In this document: positions 51,480 through 59,388 of the stretch, piece by piece | Layout of the letters: each line of letters starts with the position of its first letter | Position numbering within the stretch: position 1 is the stretch's first letter | NCBI RefSeq assembly: GCF_003231305.1 | Contig: NZ_QKVM01000009.1 | Coordinates: 1 to 64,000, forward strand | Length of the DNA stretch: 64,000 bases | Reading direction: 5' to 3' | From: Pseudomonas sichuanensis | GTDB taxonomy: Bacteria > Pseudomonadota > Gammaproteobacteria > Pseudomonadales > Pseudomonadaceae | Position numbers and translations under genes: made by a program | Notes under the pieces: model-generated | Seen by the model: the letters and a program-made list of their open reading frames with translations, nothing else | The model's database searches: none | What the model was told of the DNA's origin: nothing

Positions 51480-53078
51480 TCAGTGCACCGCCGCCGCGCT
51501 GCGTGGCGCGTGCTCTTGCGGCTCCTCACCCGCCAGGCGGGTGGCCTCTTCCTCGATGCGGTACGCCGGCACCTGGCCGTAGTCGGCCGCCAGCCACTTG
51601 AAGAAGCCGTAGATCTTCACCAGCAGGATCACCATGAACGGGATCGCGGTGAGCACCACGGCGGTCTTCATGGTCGACAGCGACGCCTTGGCGAACAGCA
51701 TGGCCAGCGGCACCAGGGTCAGCACCACGCACCAGAACAGGCGCAGGGTGGGGCTCGGGTCCTCGCCTTCACGCAGGTTGCGGGTACTGGTGGCGGCCAC
51801 GGCGTAGGCGGCGGCGTCCATGTGCGAGGCGCAGAACACCGCCATGATGAACAGGTACGCCGCCAGGAACAGCGTGCCCCACGGCAGGGCCAGCAGCAGG
51901 TCGGTCACCGCCGCTTCGCCACCGGCGGTGCTGAGCAGCTTGGGCACGTCGATCTGGCCGTTGATGAACTGGTGCATGCTGTAGCTTTCCAGCGCGCCGA
52001 AGAAGAACCAGCAACCGAAACTGCCGCCCAGCAGCAGGGCGAACACCACTTCCTTGATCAACCGGCCGCGCGACACGCGAGCGACGAACATGGCCACCCC
52101 CGGTGCGTAGGACACCCACCACAGCCAGTAGAACACCGTCCAGTTACGGGTAAAGGCACCGTCGCCGGCCGGGTCGGTGAACAGGCTCATCTGCACGTAG
52201 TGCTGCAGCATCAGGCCGATGGAGTTGGCCGTGTTGTTCAGGGTGAACTGGGTCGGGCCGACCAGCAGCACCACGGCGGCGAACAGCAGGGCGCCGACGC
52301 AGACCATCTTCGACAGGCGCTGCAGGCCGCCGTCGATGCCGATGTACGAGCTCAGCGAGAACAGCAGCGCCACCGCACCGATCACCAGCAATTGCACGGT
52401 GAAGGTGTTGGGGGTGCCGGCCAGGTCCGCCAGGCCACGGGTCAGGGTCGAGGCGGTGAGCGCCAGGGATACGGTCAGCGCGCCCATCATGGTCAGCAGG
52501 AAGATCAGGTCGACAGCACGGCCGACCGGGCCGGTGGCCTTGAAGCCGGTGACTGCCTCGATCACCGACGCCAGGTTCAGGCCGCTCTTCTTGCGCACAT
52601 GGAAGTGGTAGGCCATGGCCAGCGAGGCCAGGGCGTAGATCGACCAGGCACTGATACCCCAGTGGAAGAACGAGTAGCTGACGCTGTATTCCAGCGCCTG
52701 GGCCGACATCGGCGCGATGTTCAGGCCGGGGGTCTGGTAGTAGTAGGCCCACTCCATCACGCCCCAGTACAGGGTCGAGGAACCCATGCCGGCGCAGATG
52801 AACATGAACACCCAGGTGGTGGTGGAGTATTCCGGCTTGCCGGCACCCAGGCGAATGTTGCCGTACTTGCTGAAGGCCAGGTACAGCACCGCCAGCGAGC
52901 TGCCGAACACCAGGACCTGCACGCTGGTACCGAAGGTGCGGGTGGCCACTTCGAACAATTGGTTGGCGAGGCTTTCCGCTTGCGCGGGGAAGGCGGCAAG
53001 GCCGATCACGGTGAGCAGCACGGCAACCAGGCTCACGGCAATCAGAAACACATCAATCTTTTTATTGTTGGGGGGCAT
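51480..53078 (-). CDS. BCCT-family betaine/carnitine transporter
   Basis: A 532-residue transporter with 12 predicted helices. The family signature [18 protein letters not shown] (near residue 100) and [24 protein letters not shown] (near 320) are clear. BCCT proteins take up trimethylammonium compounds such as carnitine, choline or betaine by Na+ or H+ symport or by exchange. In E. coli the equivalent neighbour of CntA/B is YeaV. GGAGA precedes ATG 53078 (a TTG one codon earlier is less likely). It lies between cntA and dmlA on the same strand. Confidence 0.93.
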   Translation of the reverse strand: MPPNNKKIDVFLIAVSLVAVLLTVIGLAAFPAQAESLANQLFEVATRTFGTSVQVLVFGSSLAVLYLAFSKYGNIRLGAGKPEYSTTTWVFMFICAGMGSSTLYWGVMEWAYYYQTPGLNIAPMSAQALEYSVSYSFFHWGISAWSIYALASLAMAYHFHVRKKSGLNLASVIEAVTGFKATGPVGRAVDLIFLLTMMGALTVSLALTASTLTRGLADLAGTPNTFTVQLLVIGAVALLFSLSSYIGIDGGLQRLSKMVCVGALLFAAVVLLVGPTQFTLNNTANSIGLMLQHYVQMSLFTDPAGDGAFTRNWTVFYWLWWVSYAPGVAMFVARVSRGRLIKEVVFALLLGGSFGCWFFFGALESYSMHQFINGQIDVPKLLSTAGGEAAVTDLLLALPWGTLFLAAYLFIMAVFCASHMDAAAYAVAATSTRNLREGEDPSPTLRLFWCVVLTLVPLAMLFAKASLSTMKTAVVLTAIPFMVILLVKIYGFFKWLAADYGQVPAYRIEEEATRLAGEEPQEHAPRSAAAVH

Positions 53079-53168
53079 CAATTGTCTCCAGGGGCATTTT
53101 TTTTGTAGTTGGAGTCAGGCGTTGGGAAGTCCGTATCGGGTCTTGGTTTTCCTTTCTGTTAACTTGCA

Positions 53169-53193
53169 GATAACAAATATCTTTTGGTTAACA
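53169..53193. promoter_or_regulatory. two-box motif upstream of the BCCT gene
   Basis: GATAAC at 53169 and GTTAAC at 53187, 18 bases apart, separated by AAATATCTTTTG. The spacing and the TATCT/TTGGTTAACA parts equal the site upstream of cntA. An extra GTTAAC lies at 53158. It is about 90 bases before the transporter ATG. Confidence 0.6.
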
Positions 53194-53272
53194 GATTCTG
53201 CATTGAATCTGGGCGAGTGGCAATAGAATCGTCGGACAATCCGGATGGTTGGGTGTTGTCCGGGCTGTCGCT

Positions 53273-53344
53273 ATCGCGGGGCAAGCCCGCTCCCACAAGA
53301 AGCAACACCTCTTTCTGTGCGTGGGAGCGGGCTTGCCCCGCGAT
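53273..53344. repeat. inverted REP pair
   Basis: ATCGCGGGGCAAGCCCGCTC at 53273 and its inverse ending at 53344 lie between dmlA and the BCCT gene, downstream of dmlA. Confidence 0.88.
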
Positions 53345-53358
53345 GACCTGACGCCGGC

Positions 53359-54450
53359 TCAGGCGCCCAGCAACTCGGCAATCGCCTTGCCCACGTCCTG
53401 GGTCGAACGGCTGCCGCCCATGTCACGGGTGGTGTCGCCATTGGCGATCACGGTTTCGATGGCCTTGAGGATGTCGTCGTGGGCGGCCTGGTAGCGGGCG
53501 TCGTCGCCGTCCTTGCCGAGGAACTCGAGCATCAGTGCACCCGACCAGATCATCGCGATCGGGTTGGCGATGTTCTGCCCGTAGATGTCCGGCGCCGAGC
53601 CGTGCACCGGCTCGAACAGCGACGGGAATTTGCGCTCAGGGTTGAGGTTGGCCGACGGCGCGATGCCGATGGTGCCGGCGCAGGCCGGGCCCAGGTCGGA
53701 AAGGATGTCGCCGAACAGGTTGGAGGCCACCACCACGTCGAAACGCTCCGGCTGCAGCACGAAGCGCGCGCAGAGGATGTCGATGTGCTGCTTGTCCCAG
53801 CTGATCTCGGGGTAGTGCGCGGCCATGGCGGCGGTGCGCTCGTCCCAGTACGGCATGCTCACGGCCATGCCGTTGGACTTGGTGGCCGAGGTGACATGCT
53901 TGCGCTCGCGGGTCTGGGCGACTTCGAAGGCGTACTTGAGGATGCGGTCGACGCCACGGCGGGTGAACACCGACTCCTGCAGGACGAATTCATTTTCGGT
54001 GTTCTCGAACATGCGCCCACCCAGCGACGAGTATTCGCCTTCGGTGTTCTCGCGGATCACCACGAAGTCGATGTCGCCTGGCTTTTTGTTGGACAACGGG
54101 CAGGGCACACCGGGGAACAGGCGCACCGGGCGGATGTTGACGTACTGGTCGAAGTCGCGGCGGAACTTGAGCAGGGAGCCCCACAGCGAGATGTGATCCG
54201 GGACCTTGTCCGGCCAGCCGACGGCGCCGAAATACAGGGCATCGAAGCCCTTGAGCTGCTCGAACCAGTCGTCCGGCATCATCTTGCCGTGGGCCAGGTA
54301 GTAGTCGCAGCTGGCCCACTCGAAGTATTCGATCTCAAGGTTCAGGCCGTGCTTGCGGGCGGCGGCCTCGACCACGCGGATGCCTTCCGGGAGGACTTCG
54401 TTGCCGATGCCGTCACCGGGGATGGCGGCGATTTTGAAGGTCTTGGTCAT
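53359..54450 (-). CDS. dmlA: D-malate/tartrate dehydrogenase (decarboxylating)
   Basis: A 363-residue member of the isocitrate/isopropylmalate dehydrogenase fold. It opens TKTFKIAAIPGDGIGNEVLPEG (NAD-binding start), carries VIRENTEGEYSSLGG (phosphate/hydroxyacid loop), and NLFGDILSDLGPACAGTIG near residue 240 (the metal Asp). This subgroup (TtuC/YeaU) oxidises and decarboxylates D-malate or tartrate to pyruvate and CO2. In E. coli yeaU sits beside the yeaV-yeaW-yeaX set and the LysR yeaT, as here. It is divergent from the LysR at 54546. GAGATG precedes ATG 54450. Confidence 0.9.
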   Translation of the reverse strand: MTKTFKIAAIPGDGIGNEVLPEGIRVVEAAARKHGLNLEIEYFEWASCDYYLAHGKMMPDDWFEQLKGFDALYFGAVGWPDKVPDHISLWGSLLKFRRDFDQYVNIRPVRLFPGVPCPLSNKKPGDIDFVVIRENTEGEYSSLGGRMFENTENEFVLQESVFTRRGVDRILKYAFEVAQTRERKHVTSATKSNGMAVSMPYWDERTAAMAAHYPEISWDKQHIDILCARFVLQPERFDVVVASNLFGDILSDLGPACAGTIGIAPSANLNPERKFPSLFEPVHGSAPDIYGQNIANPIAMIWSGALMLEFLGKDGDDARYQAAHDDILKAIETVIANGDTTRDMGGSRSTQDVGKAIAELLGA

Positions 54451-54545
54451 GGGGGCGCATCTCGTGTTCAGGGAGGATGCAGTCATGCTATAAGGGCGCG
54501 CTGCGGAGATAATCCGCTATTCGATCAATTCTTGGTGCACGAATC

Positions 54546-55457
54546 GTGAATAATCTGCCGAACCTCGACGACCTTGATATCTTCCTGCAGGTAGCGCGCC
54601 GCGCCAGCTTTGCCGCCGTGGCGGACGAGCGCGGCATGTCGGCGGCGTTCGTCAGCAAGCGCATCCGCCTGCTCGAAGAGAGCCTGGGGGTGCGCCTGCT
54701 GCACCGCACCACCCGGCGGGTGACGGTGAGCGAAGAGGGCGAGCGGGTCTACCAGTGGGCGCAGCAGATCTTCGAGACCCTGCAACGCATGGGCGACGAC
54801 CTCAACGCCGGCCAGCGCGAGCCCGCCGGGCAACTGCGCATCGCCAGCAGCCTGGGCCTGGGCCGGCGCTTCGTGGCGCCGGCATTGTCGGAGCTGGCGG
54901 CGCGCTACCCACGGCTGGACATCCGCCTGGACGTGCACGACCGCCTGGTGGACCTGATCGCCGAAGGGGTGGACCTGGACATCCGCGTCGGCAACGTCAT
55001 CGCCCCGCACCTGATCGCCAAGCCGCTGGCGCGCAACCGCCGGGTGCTTTGCGCGGCGCCCGGCTACCTGGCCGAACGCGGCACGCCCAAGGTGTTGGCC
55101 GACCTGGCCAGCCATGACTGCCTGGTGATCAAGGAGCGCGACCACCCGTTCGGGCTGTGGCACCTGGAAGGCCCGCAAGGCGAGGAGAGCGTGCGGGTGA
55201 CCGGCGCCCTGTCGAGTAACCATGGCGAGGTGGCGCACCAGTGGTGCCTGGACGGGCGGGGCATCTTGCTGCGCTCATGGTGGGATGTTCACGACAGCAT
55301 CGAGGACGGTCGGCTGGTGCAGGTGCTGCCCGACTACCAGCAGGCGGCGGACATCTGGGCGGTGTACACCGCGCCGCTGGCCGGTTCGGCCAAGGTGCGG
55401 GTAGCGGTGGAGTTCTTCCGCCAGTACTTCGCCGAGCGCTATCAGTTGCCCAACTGA
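54546..55457 (+). CDS. dmlR: LysR-family regulator, DmlR-like
   Basis: A 303-residue LysR protein with an N-terminal HTH (SFAAVADERGMSAAFVSKRIRLLEESLGV, residues ~21-49) and the DmlR-like effector domain (GQLRIASSLGLGRRFVAPALSELAARYP). DmlR activates D-malate dehydrogenase in E. coli, and it is divergent from dmlA here with 95 bases between. Whether it also controls cntA, cntB and the transporter is unknown. A GTG at 54546 (reads MNNLPNLDDL) is the only suitable start. Confidence 0.88.
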   Translation: MNNLPNLDDLDIFLQVARRASFAAVADERGMSAAFVSKRIRLLEESLGVRLLHRTTRRVTVSEEGERVYQWAQQIFETLQRMGDDLNAGQREPAGQLRIASSLGLGRRFVAPALSELAARYPRLDIRLDVHDRLVDLIAEGVDLDIRVGNVIAPHLIAKPLARNRRVLCAAPGYLAERGTPKVLADLASHDCLVIKERDHPFGLWHLEGPQGEESVRVTGALSSNHGEVAHQWCLDGRGILLRSWWDVHDSIEDGRLVQVLPDYQQAADIWAVYTAPLAGSAKVRVAVEFFRQYFAERYQLPN

Positions 55458-55584
55458 TGGCCTAGAGAGTTTTTTCATAGGTCTGGAGAACATTTTTACT
55501 AATTTTCCCGCCGCCCAGAGTGGCGCACCATCGGCTCACATCAATAACAACTGACCGCGAATGCGGTCGATGTGGGAGCGCAGC

Positions 55585-57075
55585 GTGTTCGACCTTTCCT
55601 TCTGGCAGCAGCGGGCCAACCGCCAAACATTCATCGACACTGCCCTGATTGGCGGCCATTCGGTGAAGGCCTCGTCGGGGGCGACTTTCGACGCCATCAA
55701 CCCAGCCACCAATCAGTTGCTCGCCCGGGTGGCGGCCTGTGCTGAAGACGAAGTCGACCTGGCCGTGCGCAGCGCCCGCCGCGCATTCGAGCAAGGGCCC
55801 TGGGCGCGCATGGCACCCACCCAGCGCAAGAAAATCCTCATCAAGCTGGCTGACCTGCTGCTGGCGCACCGCGAAGAACTGGCGCTGCTGGACTCGCTGA
55901 ACATGGGCAAGCCGGTGATGGATGCCTACAACATCGACGTGCCCGGCGCGGCCGGGGTGTTCGCCTGGTACGGCGAGGCGCTGGACAAGGTCTACGACCA
56001 GGTCGCGCCCACCGCCGCCAATGCGCTGGCCACCATCACCCGCGAACCTCTGGGCGTGATTGCCGCGGTGGTGCCGTGGAACTTCCCGCTGGACATGGCC
56101 GCCTGGAAGCTGGCGCCGGCACTGGCCGCCGGCAACAGCGTGGTGCTCAAGCCCGCCGAGCAGTCGCCGTTCTCGGCCCTGCGCCTTGGCCAGCTGGCAC
56201 TGGAGGCGGGCATCCCCGAAGGCGTGCTGAACGTGGTGCCGGGGTTGGGTGAGCAGGCCGGCAAGGCCCTGGGGCTGCACCCGGACGTCGATTGCCTGGT
56301 GTTCACCGGCTCCACCCAGGTGGGCAAGTACTTCATGCAGTACTCGGCCCAGTCGAACCTCAAGCAGGTGTGGCTGGAGTGCGGCGGCAAGAGCCCCAAC
56401 CTGGTGTTCGCCGACTGCCAGAACCTTGACCTGGCCGCCGAGAAGGCCGCCTTCGGCATCTTCTTCAACCAGGGTGAGGTGTGCTCGGCCAACTCGCGGC
56501 TGTACGTGCAGCGCTCGATCCACGACGAGTTCGTCGAGCGGGTGATCGCCAAGGCCCAGGCCTGGCTGCCGGGCGACCCGCTCGACCCGGCCAGTGCCGC
56601 CGGCGCGATCGTCGACAGCGAGCAGACCGCGCGCATCGTGCGGGCGATCGGCCAGGCGCGCGAGGAGGGCGCGACGCTGCTCAGCGGTGGCGAGCAACTG
56701 ACCTTCAATGGTTCGTCCAACTTCATCACGCCGACGATTTTCGGCAACGTCGGCAGCGACAGCCGCCTTGCCCGCGATGAAATCTTTGGGCCGGTGCTGG
56801 CCATCAGCGCGTTCGACAGCGAAGAGCAGGCGGTGCAGCTGGCCAATGACAGCATCTATGGGCTGGCGGCGTCGGTATGGAGCGACGACCTCAACCGCGC
56901 CCACCGTGTGGCCAAGGCGCTGAAGGCCGGTACGGTTTCGGTCAATACCATGGATGCGCTGGATACCACGGTGCCGTTTGGTGGCGGCAAGCAGTCCGGG
57001 TTCGGCCGCGATCTGTCGCTGCACTCGTTCGACAAGTACACGCAGTTGAAGACCACCTGGTTCCAGTTGCGGTAA
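55585..57075 (+). CDS. aldehyde dehydrogenase, KauB/PuuC-like
   Basis: A 496-residue NAD(P)-dependent aldehyde dehydrogenase. The cofactor region includes VPWNFPLDMAAWKLAPALAAG. The general base is Glu265 (LECGGKSPN) and the nucleophile Cys300 (NQGEVCSAN). The overall pattern resembles the aminoaldehyde dehydrogenases KauB/PuuC. Position beside the cnt/dml genes also makes malic semialdehyde a possible substrate. GGGAG at 55574-55578 favours GTG 55585; ATG 55561 in frame lacks a ribosome site. It is followed by an orphan binding-protein gene. Confidence 0.88.
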   Translation: MFDLSFWQQRANRQTFIDTALIGGHSVKASSGATFDAINPATNQLLARVAACAEDEVDLAVRSARRAFEQGPWARMAPTQRKKILIKLADLLLAHREELALLDSLNMGKPVMDAYNIDVPGAAGVFAWYGEALDKVYDQVAPTAANALATITREPLGVIAAVVPWNFPLDMAAWKLAPALAAGNSVVLKPAEQSPFSALRLGQLALEAGIPEGVLNVVPGLGEQAGKALGLHPDVDCLVFTGSTQVGKYFMQYSAQSNLKQVWLECGGKSPNLVFADCQNLDLAAEKAAFGIFFNQGEVCSANSRLYVQRSIHDEFVERVIAKAQAWLPGDPLDPASAAGAIVDSEQTARIVRAIGQAREEGATLLSGGEQLTFNGSSNFITPTIFGNVGSDSRLARDEIFGPVLAISAFDSEEQAVQLANDSIYGLAASVWSDDLNRAHRVAKALKAGTVSVNTMDALDTTVPFGGGKQSGFGRDLSLHSFDKYTQLKTTWFQLR

Positions 57076-57114
57076 GGGGTTGGGGCTGGGAGGTGTTCGT
57101 CTTTGGATGTTCTG

Positions 57115-57164
57115 CGCCTGGGAGATCGAGCGCCGCGCGGGCGGCGCTCGATCTTGAGGGCGCT
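57115..57164. repeat. solo palindrome of the nested element's outer layer
   Basis: GATCGAGCGCCGC-GCGG-GCGGCGCTCGATC: 13-base perfect arms. These equal the outer layers of the nested elements at 24191 and 40968, but the REP units and the 126-base core are gone. It lies in the 221-base gap before the binding-protein gene, which otherwise shows no gene. Confidence 0.75.
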
Positions 57165-57296
57165 ACCGCTTTCTTGTCATGCACCAGGAACCACCCATAA
57201 CAAAAAATCCCCCCGCATCCCCCCGGGCACTGCGGGTTCGGGCCGACTGGCCCAACTGCCTCGATACACACAACCATAAATCGTGAGGGAGTTTCC

Positions 57297-58337
57297 ATGC
57301 GTACCATCACCGCGTCACTCAGCCTTGCAGTGCTCGCCGCTGCCAGCCTTCCCGCCCTTGCCGGCACTTCCAGCCTCACCGTCATCTCCTTCGGCGGCGC
57401 CACTAAGGCGGCGCAGCAGGCCGCCTACTTCCAGCCCTTCGAGCAGAGCGGGGCAGGCAAGGTGGTGGCCGGCGAGTACAACGGCGAACTTTCCAAGGTC
57501 AAGGCCATGGTTGATGTCGGCCATGTGTCCTGGGACGTGGTGGAGGTCGAAAGCCCCGAGCTGATCCGCGGCTGCGAGGCGGGCCTGTTCGAGCGCATCG
57601 ACCCGGCCCTGCTGGGCGACCAGGCGAACTACCTGCCCGGTACCGTGAGCGAGTGCGGCGTGGCCAGTTATGTCTGGTCCATGGTGCTGGCCTACAACAC
57701 CCAGAAACTCGCCAACGGGCCGACCTCGTGGGCGGACTTCTGGGACACCCAGCGCTTCCCGGGCAAGCGCGGGCTGCGCAAGGGCGCCAAGTACACCCTC
57801 GAGGTCGCGCTGCTGGCCGATGGCGTTCCACGCCAGGACCTGTACACCGTGCTGGGCACGCCGGAGGGGGTCAATCGGGCCTTCAAAAAGCTCGACCAGA
57901 TCAAGCAGAACATCCAGTGGTGGGAGGCCGGCGCGCAACCGCCGCAATGGCTGGTGGCCGGTGATGTGGTGATGTCCGCTGCCTACAACGGGCGCATCGC
58001 CTCGGCGCAGAAGGACGGTTCCAAGCTTGGCATCGTCTGGCAAGGCAGCCTGTACGATCCGGACCACTGGGCCATCGTGCGCGGCTCCAAGAGCAAGGAA
58101 CTGGCGCAGCAGTTCATCACCTTCGCAAGCCAAGCCGCCACGCAGAAAACCTTCTCCAGCCACATTCCCTACGGCCCGGTGCGGACCGATGCGGTCAATG
58201 CATTGCCGGCCGACATCCAGCAGCAACTGCCAACGGCCCCGGCCAACCTGGCCGAGGCCCAGCTGGTGAACGCCGAATTCTGGGTCGACCACGGCGAAGA
58301 GCTGGAAGAGCGCTTCAATGCCTGGGCGGCGCGCTGA
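57297..58337 (+). CDS. orphan ABC-type polyamine-like substrate-binding protein
   Basis: A 346-residue periplasmic binding protein with signal peptide MRTITASLSLAVLAAASLPALA. The mature sequence (LTVISFGGATKAAQQAAYFQPFEQ, then WDVVEVESPELIRGCEAGLF) is of the PotD/SpuD spermidine-putrescine class. No ATPase or permease gene lies next to it, so it must use a transporter encoded elsewhere or have a sensory role. GAGGGAG precedes ATG 57297. It is flanked by an aldehyde dehydrogenase and a LuxR regulator, consistent with an amine or carnitine-related job, but its ligand is unproven. A strong terminator follows at 58393. Confidence 0.88.
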   Translation: MRTITASLSLAVLAAASLPALAGTSSLTVISFGGATKAAQQAAYFQPFEQSGAGKVVAGEYNGELSKVKAMVDVGHVSWDVVEVESPELIRGCEAGLFERIDPALLGDQANYLPGTVSECGVASYVWSMVLAYNTQKLANGPTSWADFWDTQRFPGKRGLRKGAKYTLEVALLADGVPRQDLYTVLGTPEGVNRAFKKLDQIKQNIQWWEAGAQPPQWLVAGDVVMSAAYNGRIASAQKDGSKLGIVWQGSLYDPDHWAIVRGSKSKELAQQFITFASQAATQKTFSSHIPYGPVRTDAVNALPADIQQQLPTAPANLAEAQLVNAEFWVDHGEELEERFNAWAAR

Positions 58338-58392
58338 CCCCCGCGCTACCGCGCGCTGGTGAGCCCGCCCCGGGCATGGAAAGATGGGAAAC

Positions 58393-58419
58393 GCCGTTGC
58401 AGCGATGCAACGGCTTTTT
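58393..58419 (+). terminator. rho-independent terminator of the binding-protein gene
   Basis: GCCGTTGC-AGCGAT-GCAACGGC followed by TTTTT, 56 bases past the stop at 58337. It overlaps the extreme 5' end of any longer reading of the LuxR gene, which supports the ATG at 58444 for that gene. Confidence 0.85.
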
Positions 58420-58443
58420 CCGATTCAAGAGGCAAGCAAGCAG

Positions 58444-59295
58444 ATGAGCAGAGACCGCCTTCAATCCGCAGAGTGGTTCGAGCAGATCGCCCACGTGGTC
58501 GATTGCATCGGCACGTCGGCGTTCGTCGAGTCGCTGTTCGCCGCGCTGAACTACCTGGCGCCTTCCCACGCCATCACCGTGTTCCTGTTCCCCCATCAAG
58601 GGCTGCCGTCGGCCTTGTTCGAGCGGGACGAGGAGGGGCCGTGGATGCCCGAGGGCAGCATCGGCAAGTACCTGGAAGGCTTCTACCTGCTGTGCCCGTT
58701 CTACCGGGCCTGCATCGAGGGCATTGCCCCTGGCTGCTACCGGCTGAGCGATGTGGCACCGGACCACTTCAAGCGCAGCGAATATTACGTGTCGTTCTAC
58801 CAGCATGCGCGGCTCGAGGATGAGCTGAACTACATCGTGCCACTGGGGCCCAAGCTGACCATCGCCGTGGCCTTGGCCAGTACCCGCCGCCTGGGCCGGC
58901 AGCAGGTCGACGAACTCAAGCGCATTGCCCCCTGGGTGCTGGCCGTGGTGCGCCGGCATTGGGGGGACCTGGATGCGGATGCGCTGGGTGGGCGCTTCGA
59001 AAGTGCGCTGGGGCGCCAGATCAACGCCGCGCTGACCCAGTTCGGCTCGTCGCTGTTGACCGAGCGTGAGTGCCTGGTGGCCCAGTACATGTTGCGCGGG
59101 CATTCCATCCGCTCGCTGGCCGAACGGTTGGGGATCAGCGAAGACACGGTCAAAACCCACCGCAAGCATGTGTACAGCAAACTGGACATCGCCAAGCAGT
59201 CGGAGCTGTTCTCGCTGTTCATCGCCTCGGTGGCCCAGGCCCAGGAAGGTTTGAGCAAGGATCCGTTGGAGAGCTACCTGCGGCGCAGGCGGTGA
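58444..59295 (+). CDS. LuxR-family transcriptional regulator
   Basis: A 283-residue protein with a C-terminal LuxR HTH (LTERECLVAQYMLRGHSIRSLAERLGISEDTV, then KLDIAKQSELFSLF). The N-terminal ~200 residues are not a recognised autoinducer-binding or receiver domain. They include SAEWFEQIAHVVDCIGTSAFVESLF and FYLLCPFYRACIEGIAPGCY (a Cys-rich area). This layout is found on regulators next to amine-catabolic genes. ATG 58444 is preferred over ATG 58384, whose first codons lie in the terminator. It may regulate the binding-protein and aldehyde-dehydrogenase genes upstream. Confidence 0.85.
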   Translation: MSRDRLQSAEWFEQIAHVVDCIGTSAFVESLFAALNYLAPSHAITVFLFPHQGLPSALFERDEEGPWMPEGSIGKYLEGFYLLCPFYRACIEGIAPGCYRLSDVAPDHFKRSEYYVSFYQHARLEDELNYIVPLGPKLTIAVALASTRRLGRQQVDELKRIAPWVLAVVRRHWGDLDADALGGRFESALGRQINAALTQFGSSLLTERECLVAQYMLRGHSIRSLAERLGISEDTVKTHRKHVYSKLDIAKQSELFSLFIASVAQAQEGLSKDPLESYLRRRR

Positions 59296-59307
59296 GGTTC
59301 GCCGTGA

Positions 59308-59383
59308 GGTTTGCAGCGCTCGATCTCAAGAGCGCTGCAAACCTGTCGCCTTGCACCTGGTGGCCCACATACGGTCGTCAAAG
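59308..59383. repeat. perfect hairpin and shared flank of the nested element family
   Basis: A 13-base perfect stem (GGTTTGCAGCGCT) with a 10-base loop runs from 59308 to 59343. The following TGTCGCC-TGCACCTG-TGGCCCACATACG (59344-59375) also occurs just after copy A of the nested element (24489-24521). It lies between the convergent LuxR and OprD genes and may act as a bidirectional terminator. Confidence 0.7.
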
Positions 59384-59388
59384 GGCCA

